A DNA stretch of 64,000 bases from CAZUHB01 sp964620445 (GTDB lineage Bacteria; Planctomycetota; B15-G4; CAYZWU01), in NCBI GenBank assembly GCA_964620445.1, contig CAZUHB010000024.1, positions 1 through 64,000 on the forward strand. Reading direction: 5' to 3'. The notes under the pieces were generated by a model. That model was not told the DNA's origin. It ran no database searches and worked only from the letters and a program-made list of their open reading frames with translations. The translations under genes and the position numbers were made by a program. Each line of letters starts with the position of its first letter. The first letter of the stretch is position 1. Below, in pieces: positions 43,257-52,171 of the stretch.

Positions 43257-44879
43257 CTAGTACATCTCGTCCATGCCGGGCTGCACCGGTGTCTCGTCTT
43301 CCTCCTTGGGAAGGTCGGTGACGATCGCGTCGGTGGTGAGAAGGAGCGTCGCGATCGAAGCGCCGTTCTCCAGGGCCGACTTGGCAACCTTGGTGGGATC
43401 GATGATTCCGCCTTCGAACATGTCGATGAAGTTGTCGCGCGCCGCGTCGTAACCGAAGGAGTCATCCTTGTCCTCGATCTTGCGCGCCACCACGGGACCT
43501 TCGACGCCGGCGTTCTGGGCAATCGTCAAGAGGGGCATGGCGAGGGCCTTTTTCACCACGGCGAGGCCGAATTTCTCTTCGCCCTTCACCCTGAGGCCGT
43601 CCACTTTCGATCTTGCGCGCAGAAGGGCCACTCCGCCTCCGGGGATGATCCCTTCTTCGACCGCCGCACGCGTGGCGTGCAGGGCGTCCTCGACGCGCGC
43701 CTTGCGCTCTTTCAGCTCTGTTTCGGTCGCGGCGCCCACGTTGATCTGAGCCACGCCGCCCGCGAGCTTGGCGAGCCGTTCCTGCAGCTTTTCGCGATCG
43801 TAGTCGGAGGTGGAGTTCTCGATCTCGCTCCTGATCCTCGCACAGCGGGTGGTGACGTCGTCGGCCGAACCCGCACCTCTGATGATCGTCGTGTCCTCCG
43901 AGTTGATCGTGACCTTCTTGGCGGTTCCGAGGTCGTTGAGCGAGACCTCCTCGAGGCTGATGCCGAGATCCTTGAAGATCGGCTTGCCGCCGGTGAGGAT
44001 GGCGATGTCTTCCATCATGGCTTTCCGCCGGTCACCGTAACCGGGCGCCTTGACCGCGGCACATTTGAAGATACCGCGGAGCTTGTTGACCACGAGCGTG
44101 GCGAGAGCCTCGCCCTCCACATCCTCGGCAATGATGAGGATCGGGCGGTTGGTCTTGGCCACGGTCTCGAGAAGGGGAACGAGGGCTTTCACGTTGCTCA
44201 GCTTGTCCTCGTAAACGAGAATAAAAGGATTCTCGAGCTCGGTGAACATCTTCTCGGGATTGGTGACGAAATGGGGGGAGAGGAATCCGCGGTCGAACTG
44301 CATTCCCTCGACCACATCGACCTCGGTCTCGAGGCTCTTGCCTTCCTCGACCATGATGACGCCGTCCTTGCCCACGCGATCCATGGCGTCGGCGATCATC
44401 TTGCCGATTTCGGCGTCATTGTTGGCCGAAATCGCCGCGATCTGGGCGATCTCTTTCTTGTCCGATACGGAACGGGAAATCGAGTCGAGGTAGCCCGAGG
44501 CGGCTTCCACCCCGGCCCGGACTCCCGAAACGAGCGACACGGGATCGACGCCGGAGGTGAGATACTTGAGTCCCTCGAGAAAGATCGCCTCGGCCAGAAC
44601 CGTGGCGGTCGTAGTTCCGTCGCCAGCTGTCTTGGATGTCTTGGACGCGGCCTCTCGGATGAGAAGAGCGCCCATGTTCTCGTAGCTGTCCTTGAGCTCG
44701 ATCTCCTCGGCGACGGTCACCCCGTCCTTGGTCACGGTGGGGCCGCCCCAGCCTTTGTCAATGACGGCATTGTGGCCCTTGGGGCCGAGCGTCGATTTGA
44801 CGGCTTTGGCGATCTTGGTCACGCCGGCTTTGAGCCGTTCACGAGCTTCTTGGTCGAAAGCAAGCTGTTTGGCTGCCAT
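43257..44879 (-). CDS. groEL: Chaperonin GroEL, upstream copy
   Basis: 540 residues, first gene of the chaperone operon. The ATP-site motifs are TLGPKGHNAV, DGTTTATVLA and IIPGGGVALLR, with KARVEDALHATRAAVEEG for hydrolysis. The C-terminus ends in TPVQPGMDEMY, again without GGM repeats. ATG 44879 has a full AAGGAGG 6 bases upstream; the open frame to 44987 is not GroEL-like. It diverges from the other copy in the intermediate and apical domains. No CIRCE element was found upstream, so heat regulation by classical HrcA is not evident. Confidence 0.95.
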   Translation of the reverse strand: MAAKQLAFDQEARERLKAGVTKIAKAVKSTLGPKGHNAVIDKGWGGPTVTKDGVTVAEEIELKDSYENMGALLIREAASKTSKTAGDGTTTATVLAEAIFLEGLKYLTSGVDPVSLVSGVRAGVEAASGYLDSISRSVSDKKEIAQIAAISANNDAEIGKMIADAMDRVGKDGVIMVEEGKSLETEVDVVEGMQFDRGFLSPHFVTNPEKMFTELENPFILVYEDKLSNVKALVPLLETVAKTNRPILIIAEDVEGEALATLVVNKLRGIFKCAAVKAPGYGDRRKAMMEDIAILTGGKPIFKDLGISLEEVSLNDLGTAKKVTINSEDTTIIRGAGSADDVTTRCARIRSEIENSTSDYDREKLQERLAKLAGGVAQINVGAATETELKERKARVEDALHATRAAVEEGIIPGGGVALLRARSKVDGLRVKGEEKFGLAVVKKALAMPLLTIAQNAGVEGPVVARKIEDKDDSFGYDAARDNFIDMFEGGIIDPTKVAKSALENGASIATLLLTTDAIVTDLPKEEDETPVQPGMDEMY

Positions 44880-45238
44880 TGATTCCTCCTTAAGCTTGTA
44901 TATCCGGTACAGAAAACTGAGATTGACTGCAGATTGATTACCAGTAAAGAGTTCGAAACCCGCCTGATTATGCAAATGAGATGCCAAACACGGTTTGGTG
45001 GAGAAATCGTATATTTCTTTGGGAGAAGATGTTATAAGGGCTCAAAGCCCTCGAATCACACGGGCCGTCAGTGGATGCCAATTTGACAGAGAGTCGAAAA
45101 AAACAAAATTGCTTACTGTCAGAATGGCATAATCGGAAAACCGGCCGCGGACCGATTCCTGATACGGTCTGCCACGCAACCGTGGGCACGACCGGTCGCT
45201 TCCGCGGGTACGAGAGACAATCAAGGACGGGATTACTC
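44880..45238. other. Divergent intergenic region upstream of groEL
   Basis: 359 bases with two perfect short palindromes: CCAAAC-ACG-GTTTGG at 44984-44998 and GGGCT-CAA-AGCCC at 45038-45050. Either could be an operator for the chaperone operon. AT-rich stretches (around 45010-45035 and 45095-45135) could hold promoters for either direction, but none is canonical enough to call. No RNA gene is seen. Confidence 0.5.
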
Positions 45239-46483
45239 ATGAGACTCTTCCATCGCCGAATCTCATCCGCAACGGGCGCCGCGGTCCTGATGCTGGGCGC
45301 GCTGTGCGGGACGGCATTCGGAGCGCCACGGAGCCAGGCCGCCATATTCACGATCGACGGTCGTTGCATCAACGGGGGGCTTCTCGACGTGGACAAGAAA
45401 GGCGCTCTCCGCGCGGAGTGCGCCTCCGGTGTGAAGACGATCCCTTTTGCCGAGATTCACATGATCAGCTTTCCGTCCGCGAAGGCCGGGCCTCAGACCG
45501 ATGGAGCCGTGGGCGTTCTGTTTCAGGGGGGGGACTATCTGACGGGCGTACTGACCGGCGGCGACGAGGAGAAGATCGTGCTCGACAACCCGCTCCTGGG
45601 GATTCTCGACATTCCGATCGACTCCCTGCAGATGCTGCTTCCGGGGGAGAGGGATATCCCCGCCGATTTCGGGCGGTATGCGGCATCGGTTGACGAGGAT
45701 GTGGTCTACCGGAAGAGACCGAACGGATACGGCGAGGACTTCATCAACGGCACGGTGGACTTCTTTACCGACAAGGGACTGAATTTCGAGTGCAGCCTCG
45801 GCCTCGTCGAGTTTTCCTTCGATCAGCTGAATGCCGTGGTGATCAGTTCGGCAGGGGCCGAGCGGCGCGGCGACAGTGACACATTCGTGCTGCTGCGGGG
45901 CGGGGCCGGAAGGGTGACCGGATCGTTCGAGAGCCTCGCTGACGGCAAGCTCGCCCTCGGAGGGAGCTTCCTGCCCGAGTTCTCGCTCTCGATCGATGTG
46001 ATCGAATCGATCTCGTTCCGGCGCGACTCGATGATCTACCTGAGCGATCTGGAACCGACCTCGACGGAGCAGACTCCCTACCTGGGCGCGGCCGACGATT
46101 TTCTCTTTCCTTTTCGGAACGACCGGTCGGTTTCGGGGCGGGAACTGGTTTGCGGCGGACAGCGTTTTGCCAAGGGATTGGGTGTTCATTCTCGCTCGGT
46201 GCTCACCTGGGACCTGGAGGAGCCGTTCAAGTCTTTTCAGGCCTTCGTGGGAATTTCCGATGAGACCCTCGATCTCAAAGCCCACGGTTCGATCCGTTTC
46301 CGCGTTCAGGTCGATGGCCGCGCGGTCTTCGAGAGCCAGATCCTTCGCGGTGGGGACGGGACCGTCAAGGTGCCGCTCATTTCCCTCGAGGGTGCCAAGA
46401 AGCTCGCGCTCGAAGCCGATTTCGCGGACGGTTTCGACAGCGGAGACCGGGGGCTCTGGGGCCAGGCATTCCTGATCCGCTGA
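45239..46483 (+). CDS. Exported NPCBM-domain protein
   Basis: 414 residues with a signal peptide (SSATGAAVLMLGALCGTAFGAP). The last 140 residues match the NPCBM module, a carbohydrate-binding-like beta-sandwich: LVCGGQRFAKGLGVHSRSVLTWDL, FQAFVGISDETLD, RFRVQVDGRAVFES and DRGLWGQAFLIR. The preceding 230 residues repeat a small beta pattern (FTIDGRCINGGLLDVD and GVLFQGGDYLTGVLTGGD) that I do not recognise. ATG 45239 has AAGGACGGG upstream. It is probably a cell-surface glycan-binding protein. Confidence 0.8.
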   Translation: MRLFHRRISSATGAAVLMLGALCGTAFGAPRSQAAIFTIDGRCINGGLLDVDKKGALRAECASGVKTIPFAEIHMISFPSAKAGPQTDGAVGVLFQGGDYLTGVLTGGDEEKIVLDNPLLGILDIPIDSLQMLLPGERDIPADFGRYAASVDEDVVYRKRPNGYGEDFINGTVDFFTDKGLNFECSLGLVEFSFDQLNAVVISSAGAERRGDSDTFVLLRGGAGRVTGSFESLADGKLALGGSFLPEFSLSIDVIESISFRRDSMIYLSDLEPTSTEQTPYLGAADDFLFPFRNDRSVSGRELVCGGQRFAKGLGVHSRSVLTWDLEEPFKSFQAFVGISDETLDLKAHGSIRFRVQVDGRAVFESQILRGGDGTVKVPLISLEGAKKLALEADFADGFDSGDRGLWGQAFLIR

Positions 46484-46571
46484 TATTGACACTCCTCGAT
46501 TGAAACCTCTCCCGGTGCGATCCGTCCTGACTTCCAATTGCGTTTTGTACGGTTCACGATCGGAGTGCGCG

Positions 46572-47330
46572 ATGGGCAAGACGGTTTCGGGCAATAGCGC
46601 ACGGGATCGGCGGAATGGGAGTCGGCAAATTCCGCGTACGCCGATACCCGGACCGCGGTCTCTCTCCACGCCCGGATCGGATCTGCAGACCCGTATTCTG
46701 GATCACGGGGGCTGCGATCTCGACGACAGGGACCTCCTTTCCCTCGTGCTGGGACGGGGCAGGGGCACAAAAAGCGTTCGAGAGCTGGCAGGCGAGATCC
46801 TTTCGACACCGGGAGGATTGCGCGGTTTTACCAGCCGAAGCGCCAGATCGATGATGGCCCTGTGCGGGATCGGGCCGGCACGAGCCGCCCGTCTGAAGGC
46901 GGTCGTGACCCTCGCCCAGAGGCTTGGCGAGAGACGTCTTGCCCCCGGAATGGCGGTGAAATCGAGCCGCGCCGTTTTCGACCATTTCCACTTGCGGCTC
47001 CGCGACTCGAAGCGCGAGGTTTTTCTCGTTCTCCTGCTCGACAGCAAGCACCGGGTGATCCGGGAGGAGCGTGTTTCCGAGGGATCGCTCACCGCTTCGA
47101 TCGTTCATCCGCGCGAGGTTTTTCAGGCTGCCATCAGCGAGCTTGCCGGGGCGATTCTGGCGATCCACAACCATCCCTCGGGAGATCCGACGCCGTCGGC
47201 GGAAGATTTCGAGATCACACGTCGCCTCAAGGACGCCGGCGATCTGCTCGGCATTCAGCTTCTCGATCACGTGATACTCGGGGACGGCGAATTCGTCTCA
47301 TTCCGCGAACACCGTCTTCTCGATTGGTAG
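46572..47330 (+). CDS. radC: RadC/UPF0758 family protein with JAMM motif
   Basis: 252 residues. The N-terminal part has a helix-hairpin-helix (ALCGIGPARAARLKAVVTLAQRL). The C-terminal MPN/JAB domain carries the metal motif AIHNHPSGDPTPSAED and the upstream glutamate region RVSEGSLTASIVHPREVF. Normal family length is about 225, so the N-terminus is slightly extended. ATG 46572 is chosen (CGGAG upstream); TTG 46500 would add 24 residues. The cellular function of RadC is unsettled. Confidence 0.88.
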   Translation: MGKTVSGNSARDRRNGSRQIPRTPIPGPRSLSTPGSDLQTRILDHGGCDLDDRDLLSLVLGRGRGTKSVRELAGEILSTPGGLRGFTSRSARSMMALCGIGPARAARLKAVVTLAQRLGERRLAPGMAVKSSRAVFDHFHLRLRDSKREVFLVLLLDSKHRVIREERVSEGSLTASIVHPREVFQAAISELAGAILAIHNHPSGDPTPSAEDFEITRRLKDAGDLLGIQLLDHVILGDGEFVSFREHRLLDW

Positions 47331-47374
47331 GGGAGCGAGAGTTGAGTCGGCCGGTGGGGTGGGGCGTTTCTTCT

Positions 47375-48922
47375 TCAACGCTGCCTCAAAGCACGGCCGA
47401 TCTTTTCCACGGCCGACCTGCGTTTCTCCATGGTGCCACCCAGGGGGAATCCGAAATCATCGCCCGTCAAGTCGATCACCTTCTGGAGCGCCCATCCCTG
47501 GCGGGAGGCATCGGCAGAGAGTAATTCCTTTTGGAGTTCCTCGACATGACGGCTCGAAAACCTGACGAGAGCGGCGAGGATCTCGACCCGCAGCTGGCCC
47601 TGGGCCGTGTTCGCGAGGAGATCGGTCAAACATCTCTCGCTCTCCGAACCGCCGATGAGCCCGATCGCTTCCACTGCCTTCAGGCGGACATCGCTGTCGC
47701 CGTCGCCCAGGACCTGCTCCAGGAAGGGGATCGACGACGCGTGGCCGAGCCGTCCCAGTGTGCGGCATGCTTGTGCGCGGACCGCCGGACTCCGGTCTTT
47801 GAGAGAACCGCACACGGCGTCGGAGAGATCGGTGTCGAGGCTCCCCGAAGAGGTCGCAAGCTCGGCGATGATGTCGAGTACGTGGAACTTGACATAAAAG
47901 TCGTCGCTCGACAGAGCCTTCACCAGGAAGGGAATCACCGGCGGTCCGAGCATGCGGAGCATGAACTGGGCGCAATCCTTGTTGCGGATTTGAAAAGTCG
48001 AGAGCGCCGCGATGATCTCTTCGATCTCGGCGATCAGTAGAGGATCATCGATGGCCGGGGCCCTGGACCAGGTAGATTCTGCGGCATCATGCCACCACGT
48101 TTCGAAACGGAGAGCAGCCTCTGCTTGCCGCGGGCGCGAGGAGTCGACGGTGAAACCAAAATTGTCGCCAGAGAGAGCGGACAGGGCCTTGAGAGCCTCC
48201 TCCTTCTCCCAGGCGAGCCGTTGCGTGTCGTCCCATTCCCTCGCGGGATCCTCGGCCGGAGTGTTCTCCTTCAAAATCTTGATGAGGAACGGCACTCCCG
48301 AGTATATCCGGTGCCTGATCAGAGCTGCCGCGGACTTGACCCGCACCATGAGCACGGGATTGAAATCGACAGGGTAGGGCCCGATCGTCTTGATCAACCG
48401 CGGAATCGTCCAGCGCTCACTCTTCTCGGCCAGGATATCGGCGGCAAGAATCGCCACCGTGCTCCACCCGTCCATGAGCAACAGGAGAAGCGGTTCCTGT
48501 GCACAGGGACTATCGATACGTCCCAGGGCCGCGGCGGCCGCGTACCGGACCGGTTTCTGATCGCTTCCGATCCGATCGACGATGAGCGGAATCGCGTCCT
48601 CTCCCAGCGCGCCGAGTGCGGCGATCTCCTTTTCGAGAGTGCCTGGCGGCCGGTCGCCGATTCCGTCGAAGATTTCCGCCACCAGAGAGCGCAACCGGGC
48701 GGCCGGCTCGATCGCGGCGAGCGGTTCAGGGCGTTCGCAGAGTCGATCGCGCCAGAACCACTCCTCCTCTTTCACGGGGGGCGGCGTCCCCGGCGTTGCG
48801 GTCTCATCGTCACCGCCGCAACCCGGCAAAAGCGGTATGGCTGCCAAAATGAGCGTGAGTGGAATCACGATCAAGCAGCGACAAGGGTTGGTCTCCGTCA
48901 TTCTCGCCATGGAATTTATCAT
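47375..48922 (-). CDS. HEAT-repeat lipoprotein
   Basis: About 515 residues. The N-terminal hydrophobic segment ends in a lipobox (LLPGC) near residue 35, so the protein is probably lipid-anchored. Two blocks of HEAT/PBS-lyase-type helical repeats follow (for example PVRYAAAAALGRIDSP and PAVRAQACRTLGRLGHASSIPFLEQVLGDGDSDVRLKAVEAIGLIGG, read as separate repeats). Start choice is uncertain: ATG 48922 has AAAGG upstream, while ATG 48910 or 48901 would fit better if the promoter-like TTGAAT-17-GATAAA just upstream is real. Function unknown; probably protein-protein interaction at the envelope. Confidence 0.75.
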   Translation of the reverse strand: MINSMARMTETNPCRCLIVIPLTLILAAIPLLPGCGGDDETATPGTPPPVKEEEWFWRDRLCERPEPLAAIEPAARLRSLVAEIFDGIGDRPPGTLEKEIAALGALGEDAIPLIVDRIGSDQKPVRYAAAAALGRIDSPCAQEPLLLLLMDGWSTVAILAADILAEKSERWTIPRLIKTIGPYPVDFNPVLMVRVKSAAALIRHRIYSGVPFLIKILKENTPAEDPAREWDDTQRLAWEKEEALKALSALSGDNFGFTVDSSRPRQAEAALRFETWWHDAAESTWSRAPAIDDPLLIAEIEEIIAALSTFQIRNKDCAQFMLRMLGPPVIPFLVKALSSDDFYVKFHVLDIIAELATSSGSLDTDLSDAVCGSLKDRSPAVRAQACRTLGRLGHASSIPFLEQVLGDGDSDVRLKAVEAIGLIGGSESERCLTDLLANTAQGQLRVEILAALVRFSSRHVEELQKELLSADASRQGWALQKVIDLTGDDFGFPLGGTMEKRRSAVEKIGRALRQR

Positions 48923-48990
48923 AACGCCTTTATCTCGCGATGACTGCGAGAATTCAAAAAAATGAGAATCCTTCAATTCTCTTCTCGGCC

Positions 48991-49019
48991 TTGACTTGCC
49001 GCTTCTGGCCACCTATTAT
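48991..49019 (+). promoter_or_regulatory. Sigma-70-type promoter of the Trm112-like gene
   Basis: TTGACT (48991-48996), a 17-base spacer and TATTAT (49014-49019). It precedes the small zinc-ribbon gene and probably the phosphoesterase, yidC and mnmE that follow. Confidence 0.65.
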
Positions 49020-49112
49020 GCCTCGTTTACATTTGAAGATCCGGATTGCTCTCCCTACATTGGAATCTACCAGTTTCGAACTGATACGATCGATTTTTCG
49101 AGAGGTGGTCTT

Positions 49113-49376
49113 GTGGACGAGAAACTGCTCGAAATCCTCGTTTGTCCGCTCTGCAAGGAAGGAGTGGAACAAGAGGGTGACAGCCTCCTCTGTCCGAAGT
49201 GCAACCGTCTCTATCCGGTGTGCGACGGCATCCCGGTAATGATCGTCGAAGACAAGGACGCAACGCTCCCTGGAGCGGACCCCTCGCTCGACGAAGCTGA
49301 CCGGAAGGGGGAGATCGAGCCTGAAACCGAGGGCTCTTCCAGTGATGGGAGATCCGAGGAATCAGGGGCAAACTAG
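49113..49376 (+). CDS. Trm112/UPF0434-family zinc-ribbon protein
   Basis: 87 residues. The sequence LVDEKLLEILVCPLCKEGV, then LLCPKCNRLYPVCDGIPVMIVEDK, is the Trm112-like fold with two CxxC pairs; such proteins act as activators of methyltransferases or are of unknown role in bacteria. The final 30 residues are an acidic, Ser/Glu-rich tail. Start GTG 49113 preceded by GAGAGG; the longer frame to 48996 runs over the promoter. Confidence 0.8.
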   Translation: MDEKLLEILVCPLCKEGVEQEGDSLLCPKCNRLYPVCDGIPVMIVEDKDATLPGADPSLDEADRKGEIEPETEGSSSDGRSEESGAN

Positions 49377-49396
49377 AGAACGAGAGCGTATTATTC

Positions 49397-50149
49397 GTGC
49401 AGGCTTTTGTATCAGATATCCATGCCAACATCGAAGCACTCCGGGCGGTTCTCGACCATGCGAAAAGTTTGAACGTGGACGAGATTTACTGTCTCGGCGA
49501 CGTGATAGGCTACGGGCCCGACCCTCGCGATTGTCTCGATATTTCCCGGACCTTCACCGGCTGCTTGCGCGGAAACCACGAGCAGGCGCTTCTCTCTTCC
49601 GCTGAAGATTTCAATGTTCAGGCCCGTCGTGCCCTCGAGTGGACGCGGGATGAGATAAACTCCACGGACTATTCGCGGGAACAGAACAGGGAGTACTGGA
49701 ATTACGTCGACAGTCTTCCCACGGTGATTTTCCGCGATGAATTCATGCTCGTTCACGGATCACCCAGAGATCGCGTTCATGAATATGTTGTTCCCGAGGA
49801 CGTCTATGACCACCACAAGATGTCCGAACTCTTCAGGCTGCTCGAAAGACCGGTCTGCCTCATTGGTCACTCACACCTTCCGGGCGTCTACCTCGAAAAC
49901 TTCAGCTTCCTGCCGCAAGATAGTCTCGATGGAGGTTTCGCGCTTCCACAGGGGAAGCGGGCCATCATCAACGTGGGGAGCGTGGGGCAGCCCCGCGACG
50001 GCGATCCCCGTGCCTGCTACGCCACACTCGACAAGGGCACCCTCCAGTTTCACAGGGTTCCCTATGATGTGGATCGTACCTTCGAGAAGATCATGAACAC
50101 GGGAAAGCTCCCCCTCTTCCTCGCAGCCCGATTGAAGGAAGGTAAATAG
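49397..50149 (+). CDS. Metallophosphoesterase (YfcE/COG0639-like)
   Basis: 250 residues of the calcineurin-like phosphoesterase fold. Motifs in order: FVSDIHANIEAL (D-x-H), YCLGDVIGYGPDPRDCLD (GDxxGYGPDP), LRGNHEQALL (GNHE), LVHGSP and LIGHSHLPGVY (GHxH). The metal ligands are complete. The substrate is not predictable from sequence; related proteins hydrolyse phosphodiesters or dinucleoside polyphosphates. Start GTG 49397, directly at the family N-terminus. It lies 20 bases after the Trm112-like gene and 12 bases before yidC. Confidence 0.88.
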   Translation: MQAFVSDIHANIEALRAVLDHAKSLNVDEIYCLGDVIGYGPDPRDCLDISRTFTGCLRGNHEQALLSSAEDFNVQARRALEWTRDEINSTDYSREQNREYWNYVDSLPTVIFRDEFMLVHGSPRDRVHEYVVPEDVYDHHKMSELFRLLERPVCLIGHSHLPGVYLENFSFLPQDSLDGGFALPQGKRAIINVGSVGQPRDGDPRACYATLDKGTLQFHRVPYDVDRTFEKIMNTGKLPLFLAARLKEGK

Positions 50150-50161
50150 AGGAATTCATCG

Positions 50162-52135
50162 ATGGACAAGCGGCTTCTTACAGCACTCTTTCTCTGTTTT
50201 CTCCTTCTTTGGCTTCACACCATCCTCTTTCCGCCGCCCGAGCGGCCCGATCCGCCGCCTCAGTCCGCCGAAGAGGCTCACGACGCGTCCGAAGACGGAC
50301 TGGACGACAGCGACGACGGAATGGAAACCATCGAGGACGAGGGCGCTGAAGAGCAGCCCGAATCGATCGATCCGGACACCCCCGTAACGGAGTCGGTCTA
50401 CGAGGCGAGCAGCGTCGAAGCCGAGGAAGAGATCGTGGTCGAGACCGATATCTTCATGGCCGTCTTCGCCAACAGGGGAGCGGCTCTCAGGTCGTTGAGA
50501 TTCAAGAACTATTTCACCGATTCCGAGGTCCAGAAAGATCCCGCCGCCATGGCAAACCCCGAGAACTGGCTTGAGATCCTCGGATCAACGAGCGAGAGCC
50601 AGTTCTCTTTCATGCTCGAGGATGCCGGGGGCAGCCGGGACGGATCCGCCTACGACTTCGCGAATGCGCTCTGGGAATCGTCGGTCGTCGAGACGAGCGG
50701 CGGCGGCGCGAGAGTGACCTTCTCCTTCAGACCGGGCGACGGTCTGAAACTGAGCAAGGTGTTTACCTTTCACGGTGGTGCCCAGCACATGGGCGTGCAG
50801 ATCGCCGTGGAAAACGAGAATCCCAACCGGAAGGGCGGGCTCAATCTCAACCTCGACGGCATGGCCGGCATCGACGATCAGAAGAGAGCCTCCTTCACGC
50901 TCGGACCGACAGGGGTGTTTTACACGGGCGATCCGAGGGACGAGGCCAGTCCCCCGGAACTGCTCGACTTTCCCGCGGCCGATCTGAAAGGCGATCCCTA
51001 CTCGTTCGCCATCAGGAAGCAGGAAGAGCATCTTTTCTCCGGCGTCATGAGCAACTACTTTGCGCTCCTCCTGCGGCCGGGTGAAGGAAAGCTCCTGCGC
51101 AAGATCGAATTTCGGATCCTCGAGGACGACCACAAATACGCACAGTTCGTCGAGACCTACCGCCAGGAGACGAAGAGCGAACCGAGCGAGTCGAAACTCG
51201 CCGACTTTCGCGAGCAGGCGAAGACCAATGTGCTCGCCCGCTACCTGCTGAAAGTGCCAAGGATTCCCGATCCGGGCCAGGTCGTCGCCCAGGATCTGGT
51301 CTTCTACGCGGGTCCGAAATCGACCGACCTGTTGCAGAGTGAGCCTTACACCGACTTCTATCCGCTCATCGAGGAGAGCTACGGCTCTTTCGCGTGGATC
51401 AACAAATCCCTCATCTGGATCTTGCGCCAGTTCTACGCGATCTTTTCGAACTGGGGTGTGGCCATCGTATGCCTCACCTTCGTGGTCAAAGGCCTCCTCT
51501 TCCCCCTCAACCGTTACCAGCAAGTGAGCATGCACAAGTACCAGCAGAAGATGGCCGTGATGAAGCCGAAGCTGGACGAGCTCAAAAAGAAACACAAGAA
51601 CAACAAGAAAAAGTTCAACGAAGCGCAGATGAAACTCATGAAGGAGCACGGCGCCACGCCGCCTCTCATGGGATGCCTGGTCATCTTCTTTCAGCTGCCG
51701 ATCTTCTTCGGTCTCTTCCAGATCCTCCGGACCTCGTTCGAACTGCGCCACTCGCCCTTCATCCTCTGGATCAAGGACCTGTCGCAGCCCGATGCGCTCT
51801 TTTCACTGCCCTTCACCATCCCGCTGGTCGGTTCCGACACCTTTAACCTGGTGCCCATTCTGATGACGGTGGCGTTCTTTTATCAGCAGAAAGCCATGCC
51901 CAAGCCGGCCGATCCCCAGGCGCAGCAAACCCAGAAGATCATGAAGTTCATGCCCTTCCTCTTCCTCTTCTTCTTCTATGGCTACGCATCGGGGCTCTCG
52001 CTATACTGGATGACGTCCAACCTCATCTCCATCGCGGAGTACAAGTTCATTCGCAAGAAGTTTCCTGTTGGCGGCAACGCCGAGCCGAAACCGGAATCCA
52101 AGAACAGCCCCAAAAAAACAGGCAAGCGCGGCTGA
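50162..52135 (+). CDS. yidC: Membrane protein insertase YidC
   Basis: 657 residues. An N-terminal membrane anchor (LLTALFLCFLLLWLHTILF) is followed by an acidic linker, a large periplasmic beta-sandwich domain (about 90-410), and the conserved five-helix insertase core (about 415-640). Core motifs include NWGVAIVCLTFVVKGLLFPLNRYQ (with the groove arginine), KMAVMKPKLDELKKKHK, HGATPPLMGCLVIFFQLPIFFGLF and YASGLSLYWMTSNLIS. The periplasmic domain marks the Gram-negative type. The pairing with mnmE downstream is common in bacteria. Confidence 0.95.
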   Translation: MDKRLLTALFLCFLLLWLHTILFPPPERPDPPPQSAEEAHDASEDGLDDSDDGMETIEDEGAEEQPESIDPDTPVTESVYEASSVEAEEEIVVETDIFMAVFANRGAALRSLRFKNYFTDSEVQKDPAAMANPENWLEILGSTSESQFSFMLEDAGGSRDGSAYDFANALWESSVVETSGGGARVTFSFRPGDGLKLSKVFTFHGGAQHMGVQIAVENENPNRKGGLNLNLDGMAGIDDQKRASFTLGPTGVFYTGDPRDEASPPELLDFPAADLKGDPYSFAIRKQEEHLFSGVMSNYFALLLRPGEGKLLRKIEFRILEDDHKYAQFVETYRQETKSEPSESKLADFREQAKTNVLARYLLKVPRIPDPGQVVAQDLVFYAGPKSTDLLQSEPYTDFYPLIEESYGSFAWINKSLIWILRQFYAIFSNWGVAIVCLTFVVKGLLFPLNRYQQVSMHKYQQKMAVMKPKLDELKKKHKNNKKKFNEAQMKLMKEHGATPPLMGCLVIFFQLPIFFGLFQILRTSFELRHSPFILWIKDLSQPDALFSLPFTIPLVGSDTFNLVPILMTVAFFYQQKAMPKPADPQAQQTQKIMKFMPFLFLFFFYGYASGLSLYWMTSNLISIAEYKFIRKKFPVGGNAEPKPESKNSPKKTGKRG

Positions 52136-52171
52136 ACAGATAGGCATCAACGATTCAGAGAGGTCGCACTC

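Noticed and set aside
44880..45238. CIRCE element upstream of groEL
   Set aside because: No TTAGCACTC-N9-GAGTGCTAA match or close variant is present on either strand.
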